From Actinomycetota bacterium (GTDB lineage Bacteria > Actinomycetota > Actinomycetes > Mycobacteriales > HKI-0501), in contig JAVEDU010000081.1 in NCBI GenBank assembly GCA_030840805.1, positions 124,001-188,000 on the forward strand: 64,000 nt of DNA, in the 5' to 3' direction. The notes beneath the pieces were generated by a model, which worked only from the letters and a program-made list of their open reading frames with translations, was not told the DNA's origin and did not search any database. The translations under genes were made by a program, and so were the position numbers. Within the stretch, counting starts at the first letter, position 1. Each line of letters begins with the position of its first letter. Below are positions 25,046 through 34,758 of the stretch, piece by piece.

Positions 25046-26179
25046 GTGACCACCACCGTCCCCGCGCCTGCCGCCCTCACACTGGGGCCGCTGAGCGTGT
25101 GGCCGCCGGTGGTGCTCGCCCCGATGGCCGGCATCACCAACCCGCCGTTCCGCCGGCTCTGCCGCGAGCACGGCGCGGGCCTGTACGTCTGCGAGATGAT
25201 CACCACGCGCGCCCTGGTGGAGCGCAACGCGAAGACGATGGCGATGGTCCGCTTCGACGCCGACGAGTCGCCACGCTCGGTCCAGCTGTACGGCGTGGAC
25301 CCGGACGTCGTGGGGCGCGCGGTCGAGATGGTCGTGGACGAGGACCTCGCCGACCACATCGACCTCAACTTCGGCTGCCCGGTTCCCAAGGTCACCCGCC
25401 GGGGCGGCGGCTCGGCCCTGCCGTACCGCCGGCGCCTGTTCGAGAACATCGTCCGTACCGCGGTGAAGAAGGCCGGCGACCTCCCGGTCACGGTGAAGAT
25501 GCGCAAGGGCATCGACCCGGCCCACCTCACGTTCCTCGACGCGGGCCGGATCGCGCAGGACAGCGGCGTCGCCTGGGTGGCGCTGCACGGGCGTACCGCC
25601 GCGGACATGTACTCCGGCACGGCCGACTGGTCGGCGATCGGGGAGCTGAAGGCGGCCCTCGACATCCCGGTCCTCGGCAACGGGGACATCTGGGAGGCCG
25701 ACGACGCGCTGCGCATGATGGCCGAGACGGGTTGTGACGGCGTGGTCGTGGGCCGGGGGTGCCTCGGCCGGCCGTGGCTGTTCGGGGACCTGGCGGCGGC
25801 GTTCGCGGGACGGCCGGAGCGGGTGCTGCCGACGCTCCGCGAGGTGAGCCGGACCATGTACCGCCACGCCGAGCTGCTCGTCGAACACCTGGGGGAGCAC
25901 GGCGTCGTCGACTTCCGCAAGCACGTCGCCTGGTACCTGAAGGGCTTCAGCGTCGGCTCCGAGGCCCGCGGCGCCCTCGCCCGGGTGTCCTCGCTGGGGC
26001 AGCTCGCCGACCGGCTCGGCGCCCTGGAGCTGGACCAGCCGTACCCGGTGCAGACGCTCGGTCAGCCCCGGGGCCGCACCTCGAGCCCGCGGCCGGTGGC
26101 GCTGCCGCAGGGCTGGCTGGACGACCCGGAGGACGGCAGCGTGCCGTCCGGCGCGGAGCTGGCCGACTCCGGCGGCTGA
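25046..26179 (+). CDS. dusB: tRNA-dihydrouridine synthase (DusB-like)
   Basis: This FMN- and NADPH-dependent enzyme reduces uridine to dihydrouridine in tRNA D-loops. The 377-residue protein has the TIM-barrel start VVLAPMAGITNPPFRRLC, the active-site loop HIDLNFGCPVPKVTRRGGG with the catalytic Cys, the VTVKMRKGID motif and the phosphate-binding NGDIWEADDALRM...GVVVGRGCLGRPW. The short C-terminal tail is low-complexity. The GTG at 25046 is preceded by GGAGGGG. It is likely co-transcribed with glyS, 37 nt upstream. Confidence 0.93.
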   Translation: MTTTVPAPAALTLGPLSVWPPVVLAPMAGITNPPFRRLCREHGAGLYVCEMITTRALVERNAKTMAMVRFDADESPRSVQLYGVDPDVVGRAVEMVVDEDLADHIDLNFGCPVPKVTRRGGGSALPYRRRLFENIVRTAVKKAGDLPVTVKMRKGIDPAHLTFLDAGRIAQDSGVAWVALHGRTAADMYSGTADWSAIGELKAALDIPVLGNGDIWEADDALRMMAETGCDGVVVGRGCLGRPWLFGDLAAAFAGRPERVLPTLREVSRTMYRHAELLVEHLGEHGVVDFRKHVAWYLKGFSVGSEARGALARVSSLGQLADRLGALELDQPYPVQTLGQPRGRTSSPRPVALPQGWLDDPEDGSVPSGAELADSGG

Positions 26180-26399
26180 CCCGCACCCGCCCACCGAGAT
26201 GGGCGGTCGCGGCGGCGATCATGAGTCCCCTCCGTGTACCGCTCAACCACTTGATCGCTACAGAACGATCATGGGGCGTGGGCATGTTCACATCGGGGCA
26301 CTGGGTCTACCCGGTGCCCCTAGCCTTCCGTCCAACCTGGGTTGCCGAGCAGACTGTCGCCGGAACGCCCGAATGGTTTTCGTGAGGGAGCGAGCAGCC

Positions 26400-29105
26400 G
26401 TGACCACGTACGTCTACGACTTCGCCGATGGCAACAGGAACCAGAAGGACCTGCTGGGCGGCAAGGGCGCGAACCTCGCCGAGATGACCAACCTCGGTCT
26501 GCCCGTGCCCCCCGGCTTCACGATCACCACCGAGGCGTGCCGGGCCTTCCTGGACTCCGGCGACCTCCCCGAGGGGATGGCCGAGGAGGTCACCGCGCAC
26601 CTGCGGAGCCTCGAGGTGGCGATGGGCCGCGAGCTCGGCGACGCCGACGACCCGCTGCTGGTCAGCGTGCGGTCCGGCGCCAAGTTCTCGATGCCCGGGA
26701 TGATGGAGACGGTGCTCAACGTCGGCCTCAACGACCGGTCGGTCGAGGGCCTGGCCCGGCAGGGCGGTGACGACCGCTTCGCCTGGGACTCCTACCGCCG
26801 GTTGCTCCAGATGTTCGGCAAGACCGTGCTCGACATCGAGGGCGAGCACTTCGAGGACGCCCTGCACGCCGCCAAGGAGGCGAAGGGCACCCAGAACGAC
26901 CTCGACCTCGACGCCGACGACCTGCGCGGGCTGGTCGAGACGTTCAAGGGGATCATCCGGGACCAGTCCGGCCGGGAGTTCCCGCAGGAGCCGCGCGAGC
27001 AGCTCGACCTCGCCGTCCGTGCGGTGTTCGAGTCGTGGAACGCCCCCCGCGCGATCCTGTACCGCCGCCAGGAGCGCATCCCGGCCGACCTCGGCACCGC
27101 GGTGAACATCTGCTCGATGGTGTTCGGCAACCTCGGCATGGACTCGGGCACCGGGGTGGCGTTCACCCGCGACCCGGCCAGCGGCCACCAGGGCGTGTAC
27201 GGCGACTACCTGCAGAACGCGCAGGGCGAGGACGTCGTCGCCGGCATCCGGAACACCGTGCCGCTCGCGGACCTGGAGCAGATCGACAAGCCCGCGTACG
27301 ACCAGCTCATGGAGATCATGGCCACGCTGGAGGGGCACTACCGCGACCTGTGTGACATCGAGTTCACCATCGAGCGGAACAAGCTCTGGATGCTCCAGAC
27401 CCGCGTCGGCAAGCGGACCGCGGGGGCCGCGTTCCGGATCGCCACCCAGCTGGTGGACCAGGGCCTGATCGACATGGACGAGGCCCTGAACCGGGTCACC
27501 GGCGCGCAGCTCGCGCAGCTGATGTTCCCCCGTTTCGGGGACACCTCGAGCCTCAAGAAGCTCGGCCGCGGCATGAACGCCTCCCCGGGCGCGGCCGTCG
27601 GCAAGGCCGTCTTCGACTCCTACACCGCGGTCAAGTGGTCGCGGTCCGGGGAGAACGTCATCCTGGTCCGCCGCGAGACGAACCCGGACGACCTCGACGG
27701 CATGATCGCCGCCCAGGGCATCCTGACCAGCCGCGGCGGCAAGACCAGCCACGCGGCGGTCGTGGCGCGCGGCATGGGCAAGACCTGCGTCTGCGGCGCC
27801 GAGGAGCTCGACGTCGACACCAAGCGGCGCCGGATGACCGCGCCGGGCGGTGTCGTCGTGGAGGAGGGCGACGTCATCTCGATCGACGGGACCAGCGGCG
27901 AGGTGTTCCTCGGCGAGGTCGACGTCGTCGACTCCCCGGTCGTGGAGTACTTCGAGGGCTCGCTCGACCCGGGGTCGGCGGACGCCGACGAGCTGGTCCA
28001 GGCGGTACACCGCGTCATGGAGCACGCCGACGGGGTCCGCCGGATGAACGTCCGCGCGAACGCCGACAGCGGCGACGACGCCGCCCGGGCCCGGCGCTTC
28101 GGCGCCGAGGGCATCGGGCTGTGCCGGACCGAGCACATGTTCCTCGGCGACCGGCGCCAGCACGTCGAGCGGCTCATCCTCTCCGACACCGACTCCGAGC
28201 GGGACGCGGCGCTGGAGGCGCTGCGGCCGCTGCAGCGCGGCGACTTCGAGGAGATCTTCGAGCAGATGGACGGGCTGCCCGTCACCGTGCGGCTGCTCGA
28301 CCCGCCGCTGCACGAGTTCCTGCCGGACATCACCGAGCTGTCGGTCCGCGTCGCGCTCGCCGAGTCGCGCGGGGACAAGAACGAGAACGACCTCCGGGTC
28401 CTGCAGGCCGTCCACCGCCTGCACGAGCAGAACCCGATGCTGGGCCTGCGCGGCGTGCGGCTCGGCGTGGTCATCCCCGGCCTGTTCACCATGCAGGTCC
28501 GGGCGATCGCCGAGGCGGCCGCGGCCCGCAAGCAGGCCGGCGGCGACCCGCGCGTCGAGATCATGATCCCGCTGGTCGGCACCGTGCAGGAGCTGGAGCT
28601 CGTGCGGGACGAGGGTCTCCAGGTGCTGGCGGAGGTCGCCGAGGAGACCGGCGTCGACCTCCACGCGCTGATCGGCACGATGATCGAGCTGCCCCGCGCC
28701 GCCCTGACGGCCGGGCAGATCGCGGAGTCGGCGGAGTTCTTCTCGTTCGGCACCAACGACCTGACCCAGACCACCTGGGGCTTCTCCCGGGACGACGTCG
28801 AGGCGGCGTTCTTCTCGGCGTACCTCGACAAGGGCATCTTCGGGGTCTCGCCGTTCGAGTCGATCGACCGCGACGGCGTCGGCCGGCTGGTCCGCATCGC
28901 CGCCGAGGAGGGGCGCCGGGCCCGGCCCGGGCTCAAGCTCGGCGTCTGCGGCGAGCACGGTGGTGACCCGGACTCGGTGCACTTCTTCCACGAGGTCGGC
29001 CTCGACTACGTGTCCTGCTCCCCGTTCCGCGTGCCGGTCGCGCGGCTGGAGTCGGGTCGGGCCGCGGCGGCGGAGAAGGCGGGTCACGGCAGCGACAGCC
29101 GGTAG
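26400..29105 (+). CDS. ppdK: Pyruvate, phosphate dikinase
   Basis: PPDK interconverts pyruvate + ATP + Pi with PEP + AMP + PPi. The 901-residue protein has the full layout: the N-terminal ATP-grasp domain (GGKGANLAEMTNLGLPVPPGFTI, then VSVRSGAKFSMPGMMETVLNVG), the swivelling phosphohistidine domain with GGKTSHAAVVARGMGK, and the C-terminal PEP/pyruvate TIM barrel with GTNDLTQ and CGEHGGDP. The GTG at 26400 was chosen because it gives TTYVYDFADG, the family N-terminus; earlier in-frame starts add 67 non-conserved residues. The 220-bp gap before it has no gene and should contain its promoter. Confidence 0.97.
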   Translation: MTTYVYDFADGNRNQKDLLGGKGANLAEMTNLGLPVPPGFTITTEACRAFLDSGDLPEGMAEEVTAHLRSLEVAMGRELGDADDPLLVSVRSGAKFSMPGMMETVLNVGLNDRSVEGLARQGGDDRFAWDSYRRLLQMFGKTVLDIEGEHFEDALHAAKEAKGTQNDLDLDADDLRGLVETFKGIIRDQSGREFPQEPREQLDLAVRAVFESWNAPRAILYRRQERIPADLGTAVNICSMVFGNLGMDSGTGVAFTRDPASGHQGVYGDYLQNAQGEDVVAGIRNTVPLADLEQIDKPAYDQLMEIMATLEGHYRDLCDIEFTIERNKLWMLQTRVGKRTAGAAFRIATQLVDQGLIDMDEALNRVTGAQLAQLMFPRFGDTSSLKKLGRGMNASPGAAVGKAVFDSYTAVKWSRSGENVILVRRETNPDDLDGMIAAQGILTSRGGKTSHAAVVARGMGKTCVCGAEELDVDTKRRRMTAPGGVVVEEGDVISIDGTSGEVFLGEVDVVDSPVVEYFEGSLDPGSADADELVQAVHRVMEHADGVRRMNVRANADSGDDAARARRFGAEGIGLCRTEHMFLGDRRQHVERLILSDTDSERDAALEALRPLQRGDFEEIFEQMDGLPVTVRLLDPPLHEFLPDITELSVRVALAESRGDKNENDLRVLQAVHRLHEQNPMLGLRGVRLGVVIPGLFTMQVRAIAEAAAARKQAGGDPRVEIMIPLVGTVQELELVRDEGLQVLAEVAEETGVDLHALIGTMIELPRAALTAGQIAESAEFFSFGTNDLTQTTWGFSRDDVEAAFFSAYLDKGIFGVSPFESIDRDGVGRLVRIAAEEGRRARPGLKLGVCGEHGGDPDSVHFFHEVGLDYVSCSPFRVPVARLESGRAAAAEKAGHGSDSR

Positions 29106-29117
29106 GCTCGGCGGTCC

Positions 29118-30356
29118 ATGACATCGACCGAGCGGTACGTCCCCGAACCGCCCAAGGACACCGGCAGCACCCGTACCCCGTTCCAGCGCGACCGGGCGCG
29201 GGTGCTGCACTCGGCGGCCTTCCGGCGGCTCGCGGCGAAGACCCAGGTCGTGGTGGCCGGGGAGGCCGACTTCCCGCGGACGCGGCTGACGCACTCGCTC
29301 GAGGTCGCCCAGATCGGCCGCGAGATGGGGTCGTCCCTCGGCTGCGACCCGGACGTGGTGGACGCGGCAGGGCTCACACACGACGTCGGGCACCCGCCGT
29401 TCGGTCACAACGGCGAGGACGCGCTGCACGCGGTCGCCGGGGCCTGTGGGGGCTTCGAGGGCAACGCTCAGACGCTCCGGGTGCTCACCCGGCTGGAGGC
29501 CAAGGTCATCGCGCCCGACGGCGCCAGCGCCGGGCTGAACCTGACCAGGGCGGTCCTCGACGCGTCCTGCAAGTACCCGTGGCAGCGCCGCGAGGGCACC
29601 CGCAAGTTCGGGGTGTACGCCGACGACCTGCCGGTGTTCGACTGGCTCCGCGCCGGGGCGCCCGAGGGGCGGCGCTGCCTGGAGGCCCAGGTGATGGACT
29701 GGGCCGACGACGTGGCGTACTCCGTCCACGACGTCGAGGACGGCATCCACGGCGGGTACATCCGGCTCGCGACGCTCGCCGACCCGGCCGAACGCGACGC
29801 GCTCTGCGCCGCCGTCGCCGAGACCTACTCCGGCGAGACGGCGTCCGACCTGCGGGCCGTGCTGGACGACCTGCTGGCGCTGCCGCTCGTGGCGGGCGCC
29901 GCCGCGTACGACGGCTCGCACGGCGCCCAGGCCGAGCTGAAGCGGCTCACGAGTGTCCTCACCGGACGGTTCACCTCCGCCGCGTTCGACGCGACCACCG
30001 AGCGGTACGGGCCGGGCCCGCACCGCCGCTACGACGCCGACCTCGTCGTCCCGCGCCGTGCCCGGGCGGAGTGCGCGCTCCTCAAGGGCCTCGCGATGCG
30101 GTACGTCATGCAGCGGCCCGGCGCGGCGGGCGTGTACGCCGAGCAGCGGGACGTGCTGACCGAGCTGGTCCATCTGCTGACGCTGCAGGCGCCGGCGGCC
30201 CTGGACGCGCAGCACCGTCCCCAGTGGACGGCGGCGGCCGACGACGCGGCCCGGCTGCGGGTGGTGATCGACCAGGTCACCGCGCTCACCGACGCATCGG
30301 TGGGCCGGTGGCTGACCCGGCTGCGGGCCGGCTGGCCCGCCCCGCCGCTGAGCTGA
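29118..30356 (+). CDS. dgt: Deoxyguanosinetriphosphate triphosphohydrolase-like protein
   Basis: This HD-domain dNTP triphosphohydrolase (dgt-like, type 2) has 412 residues. HD-motif segments are visible: FPRTRLTHSLEVAQIGREMG, GLTHDVGHPPFGHNGEDAL (the HD pair) and later VMDWADDVAYSVHDVEDG. Such enzymes cleave dNTPs to nucleoside and triphosphate and trim dNTP pools. It starts 12 nt after ppdK and lies upstream of dnaG, as in mycobacteria (Rv2344c next to dnaG). Confidence 0.95.
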   Translation: MTSTERYVPEPPKDTGSTRTPFQRDRARVLHSAAFRRLAAKTQVVVAGEADFPRTRLTHSLEVAQIGREMGSSLGCDPDVVDAAGLTHDVGHPPFGHNGEDALHAVAGACGGFEGNAQTLRVLTRLEAKVIAPDGASAGLNLTRAVLDASCKYPWQRREGTRKFGVYADDLPVFDWLRAGAPEGRRCLEAQVMDWADDVAYSVHDVEDGIHGGYIRLATLADPAERDALCAAVAETYSGETASDLRAVLDDLLALPLVAGAAAYDGSHGAQAELKRLTSVLTGRFTSAAFDATTERYGPGPHRRYDADLVVPRRARAECALLKGLAMRYVMQRPGAAGVYAEQRDVLTELVHLLTLQAPAALDAQHRPQWTAAADDAARLRVVIDQVTALTDASVGRWLTRLRAGWPAPPLS

Positions 30357-30442
30357 CCGGGAGCCGGCCGCCCGCGGGCCGGAGGTCGGGGCGCGTCCGG
30401 CGTACCGTCGGTCCCGGACACCCGTGCCCCCGGGAGGGCCCG

Positions 30443-31315
30443 ATGACACGTCACCGCGCGGCCGTGCTGCTCGTCCCGATCCTGGCGCTCGGTCCGGTCG
30501 CCCCGGCGCCTGCCGTGGCGTCGACCGTGGTCACCACCGCGCCCGCCGTGCAGTACGCCGAGCCGGGGACCGCGCGGTGGCTGACCGGGCGGGTGACGAG
30601 CGACGGCGCCGGGGTGGCGTACCGGCCGGTGCGGGTCGACCGGGCCGACGCGGCCCGCTGGGTCTACCTGACGTCGGCCCGGACGCGGTCCGACGGCACG
30701 TTCTCGGCGCGGGTCGCGCCGCGGCGCACGGCGGCATACCGCGTCCGCTTTCCGGGGGTGCCGGGTCTGGCCGCGGCGGCCGGACCGGCGGTCACCGTCC
30801 GGACGGTGCGGTACGCGTTCCCGGTCCGCGGCCGGAACGCGTACGGCCACACCCACGCGCTGTACCCGGCGACCGACGTGTTCGCCGCCTGCGGCACGCG
30901 CGTGGTGTCCACCGTGGACGGTGTGGTGCTGGAGGCGAACCGGGTGGACCGCTTCGACCCCGCCCACCCGGACGGGGCGTGGAAGGGCGGCCGGTTCGTG
31001 AGCATCGCGGGGGACGACGGGGTCCGGCACTACGGCGCGCACCTGCGGTGGATCCGCCGCACGGTGCGGCCCGGCGTGCGGGTGGCCGCCGGCCGGCTCG
31101 TCGGGACGGTGGGTCGTACCGGCAACGCGGGCAACGTGTGTCACCTGCACTTCGCGCTGAGCCCGCTCTGCGCGCGCGCCGGCGACTGGTGGCTGCGGCG
31201 AGGCGTCGTGTCCCCGTGGCGGTTCCTCGACCGGTGGCGGACCGGGCGCTGGGCGAGCCCGCACGGGACGGTCCGCGGCTGGCAGCGCGCCCACGGCTGC
31301 CCCGCCCACCCCTGA
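30443..31315 (+). CDS. Secreted M23 family (LytM-like) peptidase
   Basis: The 290-residue protein has a Sec-type signal peptide (MTRHRAAVLLVPILALGPVAPAPAVAS). An Ig-like domain follows (about 30-125, with DGTFSARVAPRRTAAYRVRFPG) and then a LytM domain. Zinc-site motifs are present: H and D in YGHTHALYPATDVFA and HxH in NVCHLHFALSP. It should act on peptidoglycan cross-links outside the cell. Residues between the motifs are conserved (GNAGN), so it is probably active, though some M23 proteins only activate amidases. It is likely a separate transcription unit after dgt. Confidence 0.87.
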   Translation: MTRHRAAVLLVPILALGPVAPAPAVASTVVTTAPAVQYAEPGTARWLTGRVTSDGAGVAYRPVRVDRADAARWVYLTSARTRSDGTFSARVAPRRTAAYRVRFPGVPGLAAAAGPAVTVRTVRYAFPVRGRNAYGHTHALYPATDVFAACGTRVVSTVDGVVLEANRVDRFDPAHPDGAWKGGRFVSIAGDDGVRHYGAHLRWIRRTVRPGVRVAAGRLVGTVGRTGNAGNVCHLHFALSPLCARAGDWWLRRGVVSPWRFLDRWRTGRWASPHGTVRGWQRAHGCPAHP

Positions 31316-31328
31316 CCCACCGGCGGCC

Positions 31329-31952
31329 CTAGTCGACCAGGAGGACCACCAGGGTCCGGGGGCCGTGCACGCCCTCGACCCGCTGTAGTTCGATGTCGCT
31401 CGTGGCGCTCGGCCCGCTGATCCAGGTCAGCGGCCGGACCGGGTCGAGCCGCGCGACACCTTCGGGAACGGTGCCGACGACCTGGTCGGTCCGCACCACA
31501 CACAGGTGGGTGTCCGGCACCAGGCTCAGCGCCCGCCGGCCCTGGGCCGTGCCGCCGTCCAGCACGATCGTGCCGGTCTCCGCGATGCCGACGGCGGCGG
31601 CGGTGACCACGCCGTCGAGCGCGTCCAGCGCGGAGGCGCTCAGCGACCCGTCGTCGCGGACGACCTCGGCCTCGGACGCCGCGAGCCACTCGGGCGGGAG
31701 GTCCGCCGGGACGACCACTCGGCGGACCCCGTGCTGCGCCAGGGCGGCGGCGACCGTCGCCGCGACCTCACCGGCGGGGACCCGGTGCACGGTTGCCCGG
31801 TAGTCCGCGACCCGCTCGGCGAACAGGTGCGCCACGTCCACGTCCGGCGGGGCCGTCCGCTGGTGGTTCCGCGGGATCGGCACCTCGTCGTCCGGCGGGA
31901 CGTCGGCGAGCGCGGCCCGGATCCGGCCGAGCACCTCCTCGCGCGCGCTCAC
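31329..31952 (-). CDS. lutC: Lactate utilization protein C (LUD domain)
   Basis: This 207-residue LUD-domain protein (VSAREEVLGRIRAAL...; AAAVGIAETGTIVLDGG...LVPDTHLCVVRTDQVV) is the third subunit of the LutABC L-lactate oxidation complex. LUD proteins contain the NADH-linked fold but have no Fe-S cluster motifs, and none are seen here. The GTG start overlaps the lutB stop (GTGA). The complex converts lactate to pyruvate, feeding the nearby ppdK and central metabolism. Confidence 0.92.
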   Translation of the reverse strand: MSAREEVLGRIRAALADVPPDDEVPIPRNHQRTAPPDVDVAHLFAERVADYRATVHRVPAGEVAATVAAALAQHGVRRVVVPADLPPEWLAASEAEVVRDDGSLSASALDALDGVVTAAAVGIAETGTIVLDGGTAQGRRALSLVPDTHLCVVRTDQVVGTVPEGVARLDPVRPLTWISGPSATSDIELQRVEGVHGPRTLVVLLVD

Positions 31953-33394
31953 CGCCGGGTCCCGCGAGTACGCCGCCACCAGGCCCGGAAGGACTCGGCG
32001 GGGGGGACGGGGGCATCCCGGGCATCGGTCCACTTCGAGAACGGGAACGGCAGCCGGCCGATCCGTCCGCGCCGGAACAGCCGGCCGCCGAGGCCCGCCG
32101 CCCGCTGCGCGCTCTCCAGCCGCCGGTGGTCGCCGAACATCCACGCGGCCGACCGCATCGCCAGTTCCTCGGCGGAGGGCACACCGCCGCGCTCGGCATC
32201 GACCACGCGGGCCCGCAGGTGCACCAGCACCTCCGGGATGTCGATCCGCACCGGGCACACCTCGAAGCAGGCGCCGCAGAGCGAGGAGGCGTACGGCAGC
32301 GACTTGTCGATCTCGCTCTCGATGCCCCGCAGTTGCGGCGTGAGGATCGCGCCGATCGGCCCCGGGTACACCGAGCCGTACGCGTGGCCGCCGGTCCGCT
32401 CGTACACCGGGCAGACGTTGAGGCAGGCCGAGCACCGGATACAGCGCAGCGCCTGCCGGCCGACCGGGTCGGCGAGCGACGTCGTCCGGCCGTTGTCGAC
32501 CAGCACGAGGTGGAACGCCTGCGGCCCGTCGCCGGGGGTCACGCCCGTCCAGATCGAGGTGTACGGGTTCATCCGCTCGCCGGTCGAGGACCGGGGGAGC
32601 AGCTGGAGGAAGACCTCCAGGTCCGCGAAGGTGGGCACCACCTTCTCGATGCCGACCACGCTGATCAGCGTCTCCGGCAACGTCAGGCACATGCGGCCGT
32701 TGCCCTCGGACTCGACGACGACGAGCGACCCGGTCTCGGCGACCGCGAAGTTCGCGCCGGAGATGCCGACCTTGGCGCGGAGGAACTTCTGCCGCAGGTG
32801 CCGGCGGGCGGCCTCGGCCAGCGCGCGCGGCTCGGCGGGCAGATCGGGCGGGGCCGGCTCGCCGACCTTGCCCATCTCGGCGAGGAAGATCTCGCGGATC
32901 TCGGCGCGGTTGCGGTGGATCGCCGGGACCAGGATGTGCGACGGCTGGTCGTGTCCGAGCTGGACGATCAGCTCGGCGAGGTCGGTCTCCCACGCCGAGA
33001 TCCCGGCCGTCTCCAGAGCACCGTTGAGGTCCGTCTCCTGGGTGGCCATCGACTTGACCTTGACGACCTCGGTCTCGCCGGTCGCCCTCACCAGGTCGAC
33101 GACGATCCGGTTCGCCTCCGCGGCGTCGCGCGCCCAGTGGACCGTGCCGCCGGCCGCGGTGACCTTCTCCTCCAACTGGACGAGATAGGTGTCGAGGTGG
33201 CGCAGCACCTGGTCCTTCAGCGCCTCGCCCGCGAGCCGCAGCTCCTCCCAGTCCGGCCGTTCCCCGACGACGACGGCCCGCTTCGAGCGGATCGTCGCCG
33301 TGGCGTGGGCGAGGTTCGCCCGGAGCTGGGTGTCCTGGAGCGCCCTCTTCGCGGCCTCCGGGAACGCGGGCGTACCGAGGAACGTGGCGGTCAT
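31949..33394 (-). CDS. lutB: Lactate utilization protein B (Fe-S)
   Basis: This 481-residue protein has an N-terminal LUD domain (about 55-290; GISGANFAVAETGSLVVVESEGNGR). Two 4Fe-4S cluster motifs follow: CIRCSACLNVCPVY (about 305-318) and CGACFEVCPVRI (about 355-366). A C-terminal region of unassigned function completes it. This is the usual LutB architecture for quinone-linked lactate oxidation. The ATG at 33394 overlaps the lutA stop (ATGA), and it sits between lutA and lutC in one operon. Confidence 0.94.
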   Translation of the reverse strand: MTATFLGTPAFPEAAKRALQDTQLRANLAHATATIRSKRAVVVGERPDWEELRLAGEALKDQVLRHLDTYLVQLEEKVTAAGGTVHWARDAAEANRIVVDLVRATGETEVVKVKSMATQETDLNGALETAGISAWETDLAELIVQLGHDQPSHILVPAIHRNRAEIREIFLAEMGKVGEPAPPDLPAEPRALAEAARRHLRQKFLRAKVGISGANFAVAETGSLVVVESEGNGRMCLTLPETLISVVGIEKVVPTFADLEVFLQLLPRSSTGERMNPYTSIWTGVTPGDGPQAFHLVLVDNGRTTSLADPVGRQALRCIRCSACLNVCPVYERTGGHAYGSVYPGPIGAILTPQLRGIESEIDKSLPYASSLCGACFEVCPVRIDIPEVLVHLRARVVDAERGGVPSAEELAMRSAAWMFGDHRRLESAQRAAGLGGRLFRRGRIGRLPFPFSKWTDARDAPVPPAESFRAWWRRTRGTRR

Positions 33395-34167
33395 CGGATC
33401 GGCTCCACGTCGGACACCTGCACGTGGTCGGCCGCCGCCGGTTCGGTGGCGGCGAGGATCTCGGCGAGGTGCAGGGTCCGTACGCCCGCCCGCAGTCGGC
33501 TCAGCGCGCCGCCGATGTGCATCAGGCAGGAGTTGTCGCCCGCGCACAGCACCTCGGCACCGGTGTCCCGGACGTGCCGCACCTTGTCGCCCACCATGGC
33601 GACCGACACGTCGGCGTTCTTCAGCGCGAACGTGCCGCCGAACCCGCAGCACTCCGCCGCGGCCGGCAGCTCGATGAGGTCGATCCCGCGTACCGCCCGC
33701 AGGAGCCGCAGCGGCCGGTCACCGACCTTCAGCATCCGCAGCGAGTGGCAGGTCGGGTGGTAGGTCACGCGGTGCGGGAAGTACGCGCCGACATCCGTCA
33801 CGCCCAGGACGTCCACGAGCAGCTCCGAGAACTCGTACACGCGCGGCGCGACCCTGGCGACCGCCGCGGCGAGCCCCGGGTCACCGGCGACCTCGGCCAC
33901 CCGCGAGTGGTACTCGCGCACCATCCCGACGCACGAACCGGACGGCGCGACGATCGCGTCGTACCCGGCGAACGTGTCGGTGAACAGCCGGACCAGCGGG
34001 ATCGCCTCACGCTGGTAGCCGGTGTTGACGTGCAGCTGCCCGCAGCAGGTCTGCTCGACCGGGAACTCGACCGTGTGTCCCAGCCGCTCCAGCACCGTGA
34101 CGACGGCGCGCGGCGTGTCGGGGAACATCGTGTCGTTGAAGCAGGTGGCGAACAGGGCGATCCGCAT
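33391..34167 (-). CDS. lutA: Lactate utilization protein A (CCG domain)
   Basis: This 258-residue protein has two CCG domains (EQTCCGQLHVN near residue 40 and AECCGFGGTFALKNADV near 165) that bind the catalytic Fe-S/heterodisulfide-type cofactor site. HPTCHSLRMLKVGD supplies further cysteine/His ligands. It heads the lutABC operon, giving the order A-B-C on the minus strand. No GntR/LutR-type regulator is adjacent. Confidence 0.94.
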   Translation of the reverse strand: MRIALFATCFNDTMFPDTPRAVVTVLERLGHTVEFPVEQTCCGQLHVNTGYQREAIPLVRLFTDTFAGYDAIVAPSGSCVGMVREYHSRVAEVAGDPGLAAAVARVAPRVYEFSELLVDVLGVTDVGAYFPHRVTYHPTCHSLRMLKVGDRPLRLLRAVRGIDLIELPAAAECCGFGGTFALKNADVSVAMVGDKVRHVRDTGAEVLCAGDNSCLMHIGGALSRLRAGVRTLHLAEILAATEPAAADHVQVSDVEPIR

Positions 34168-34218
34168 CGGTACCTTCCCGGTTGGGCTGGGCCGAACCCT
34201 ACCTACGTGTGCGCACCG

Positions 34219-34638
34219 TCACACGTTCGCCACGTGGCCGCCCCGCTCGGTCGGGTGGCCCTCCCGGCGCCAGTACTCGATGCCGCCGATCAGCTCCTTC
34301 ACCGCGAAACCGAGCCGGGCGAGCGCGAGGGCGCCCTTCGTGCTCGCGTTGCAGCCGGGCCCGTCGCAGTACGTGACGTAGGTGGCGCCCCGGTCGAGCG
34401 ACAGGGTCGTCTCCTCGTCGATCCGGCGCCACGGAAGGTGCCGGGCGCCGGGCAGGTGGCCCTCGGCGTACGCGGCGGCGCTGCGCACGTCGACCACCAC
34501 CACGTCCCCGACCTCGTGGTGCAGGTCGTTGAACAGGTCCGCCGGGTCTGTCTCGAACGCGAGTCGCGCGGCGAAGTGGTGCGTGGCCTCGGCGGGAGCG
34601 GCCGGCGGCACGGCGTTCACGGAACTACGGATCTTCAT
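34219..34638 (-). CDS. Rhodanese-domain protein
   Basis: This 139-residue single rhodanese domain has DVVVVDVRSAAAYAEGHLPGARHLPWRRI. The active-site loop is CDGPGCNAS, with the persulfide Cys followed by a short loop. Such proteins carry or transfer sulfane sulfur. The N-terminal ~40 residues are helical and unassigned. It lies upstream of and collinear with lutABC with a short gap, so it might be expressed with it. The ATG at 34638 follows a GGAGCAG ribosome-like sequence. Confidence 0.88.
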   Translation of the reverse strand: MKIRSSVNAVPPAAPAEATHHFAARLAFETDPADLFNDLHHEVGDVVVVDVRSAAAYAEGHLPGARHLPWRRIDEETTLSLDRGATYVTYCDGPGCNASTKGALALARLGFAVKELIGGIEYWRREGHPTERGGHVANV

Positions 34639-34758
34639 CGCTGCTCCTGCGCTCGGTGTCCCGCGCATCCTGCCGGACGGCGCGGTCCGGCGGGTGCCAT
34701 TTCGGCCGCACGTGGGCGGGCGCTCGGCAGCTGCCGGGCGCGGCCTAGACTTCCTCGC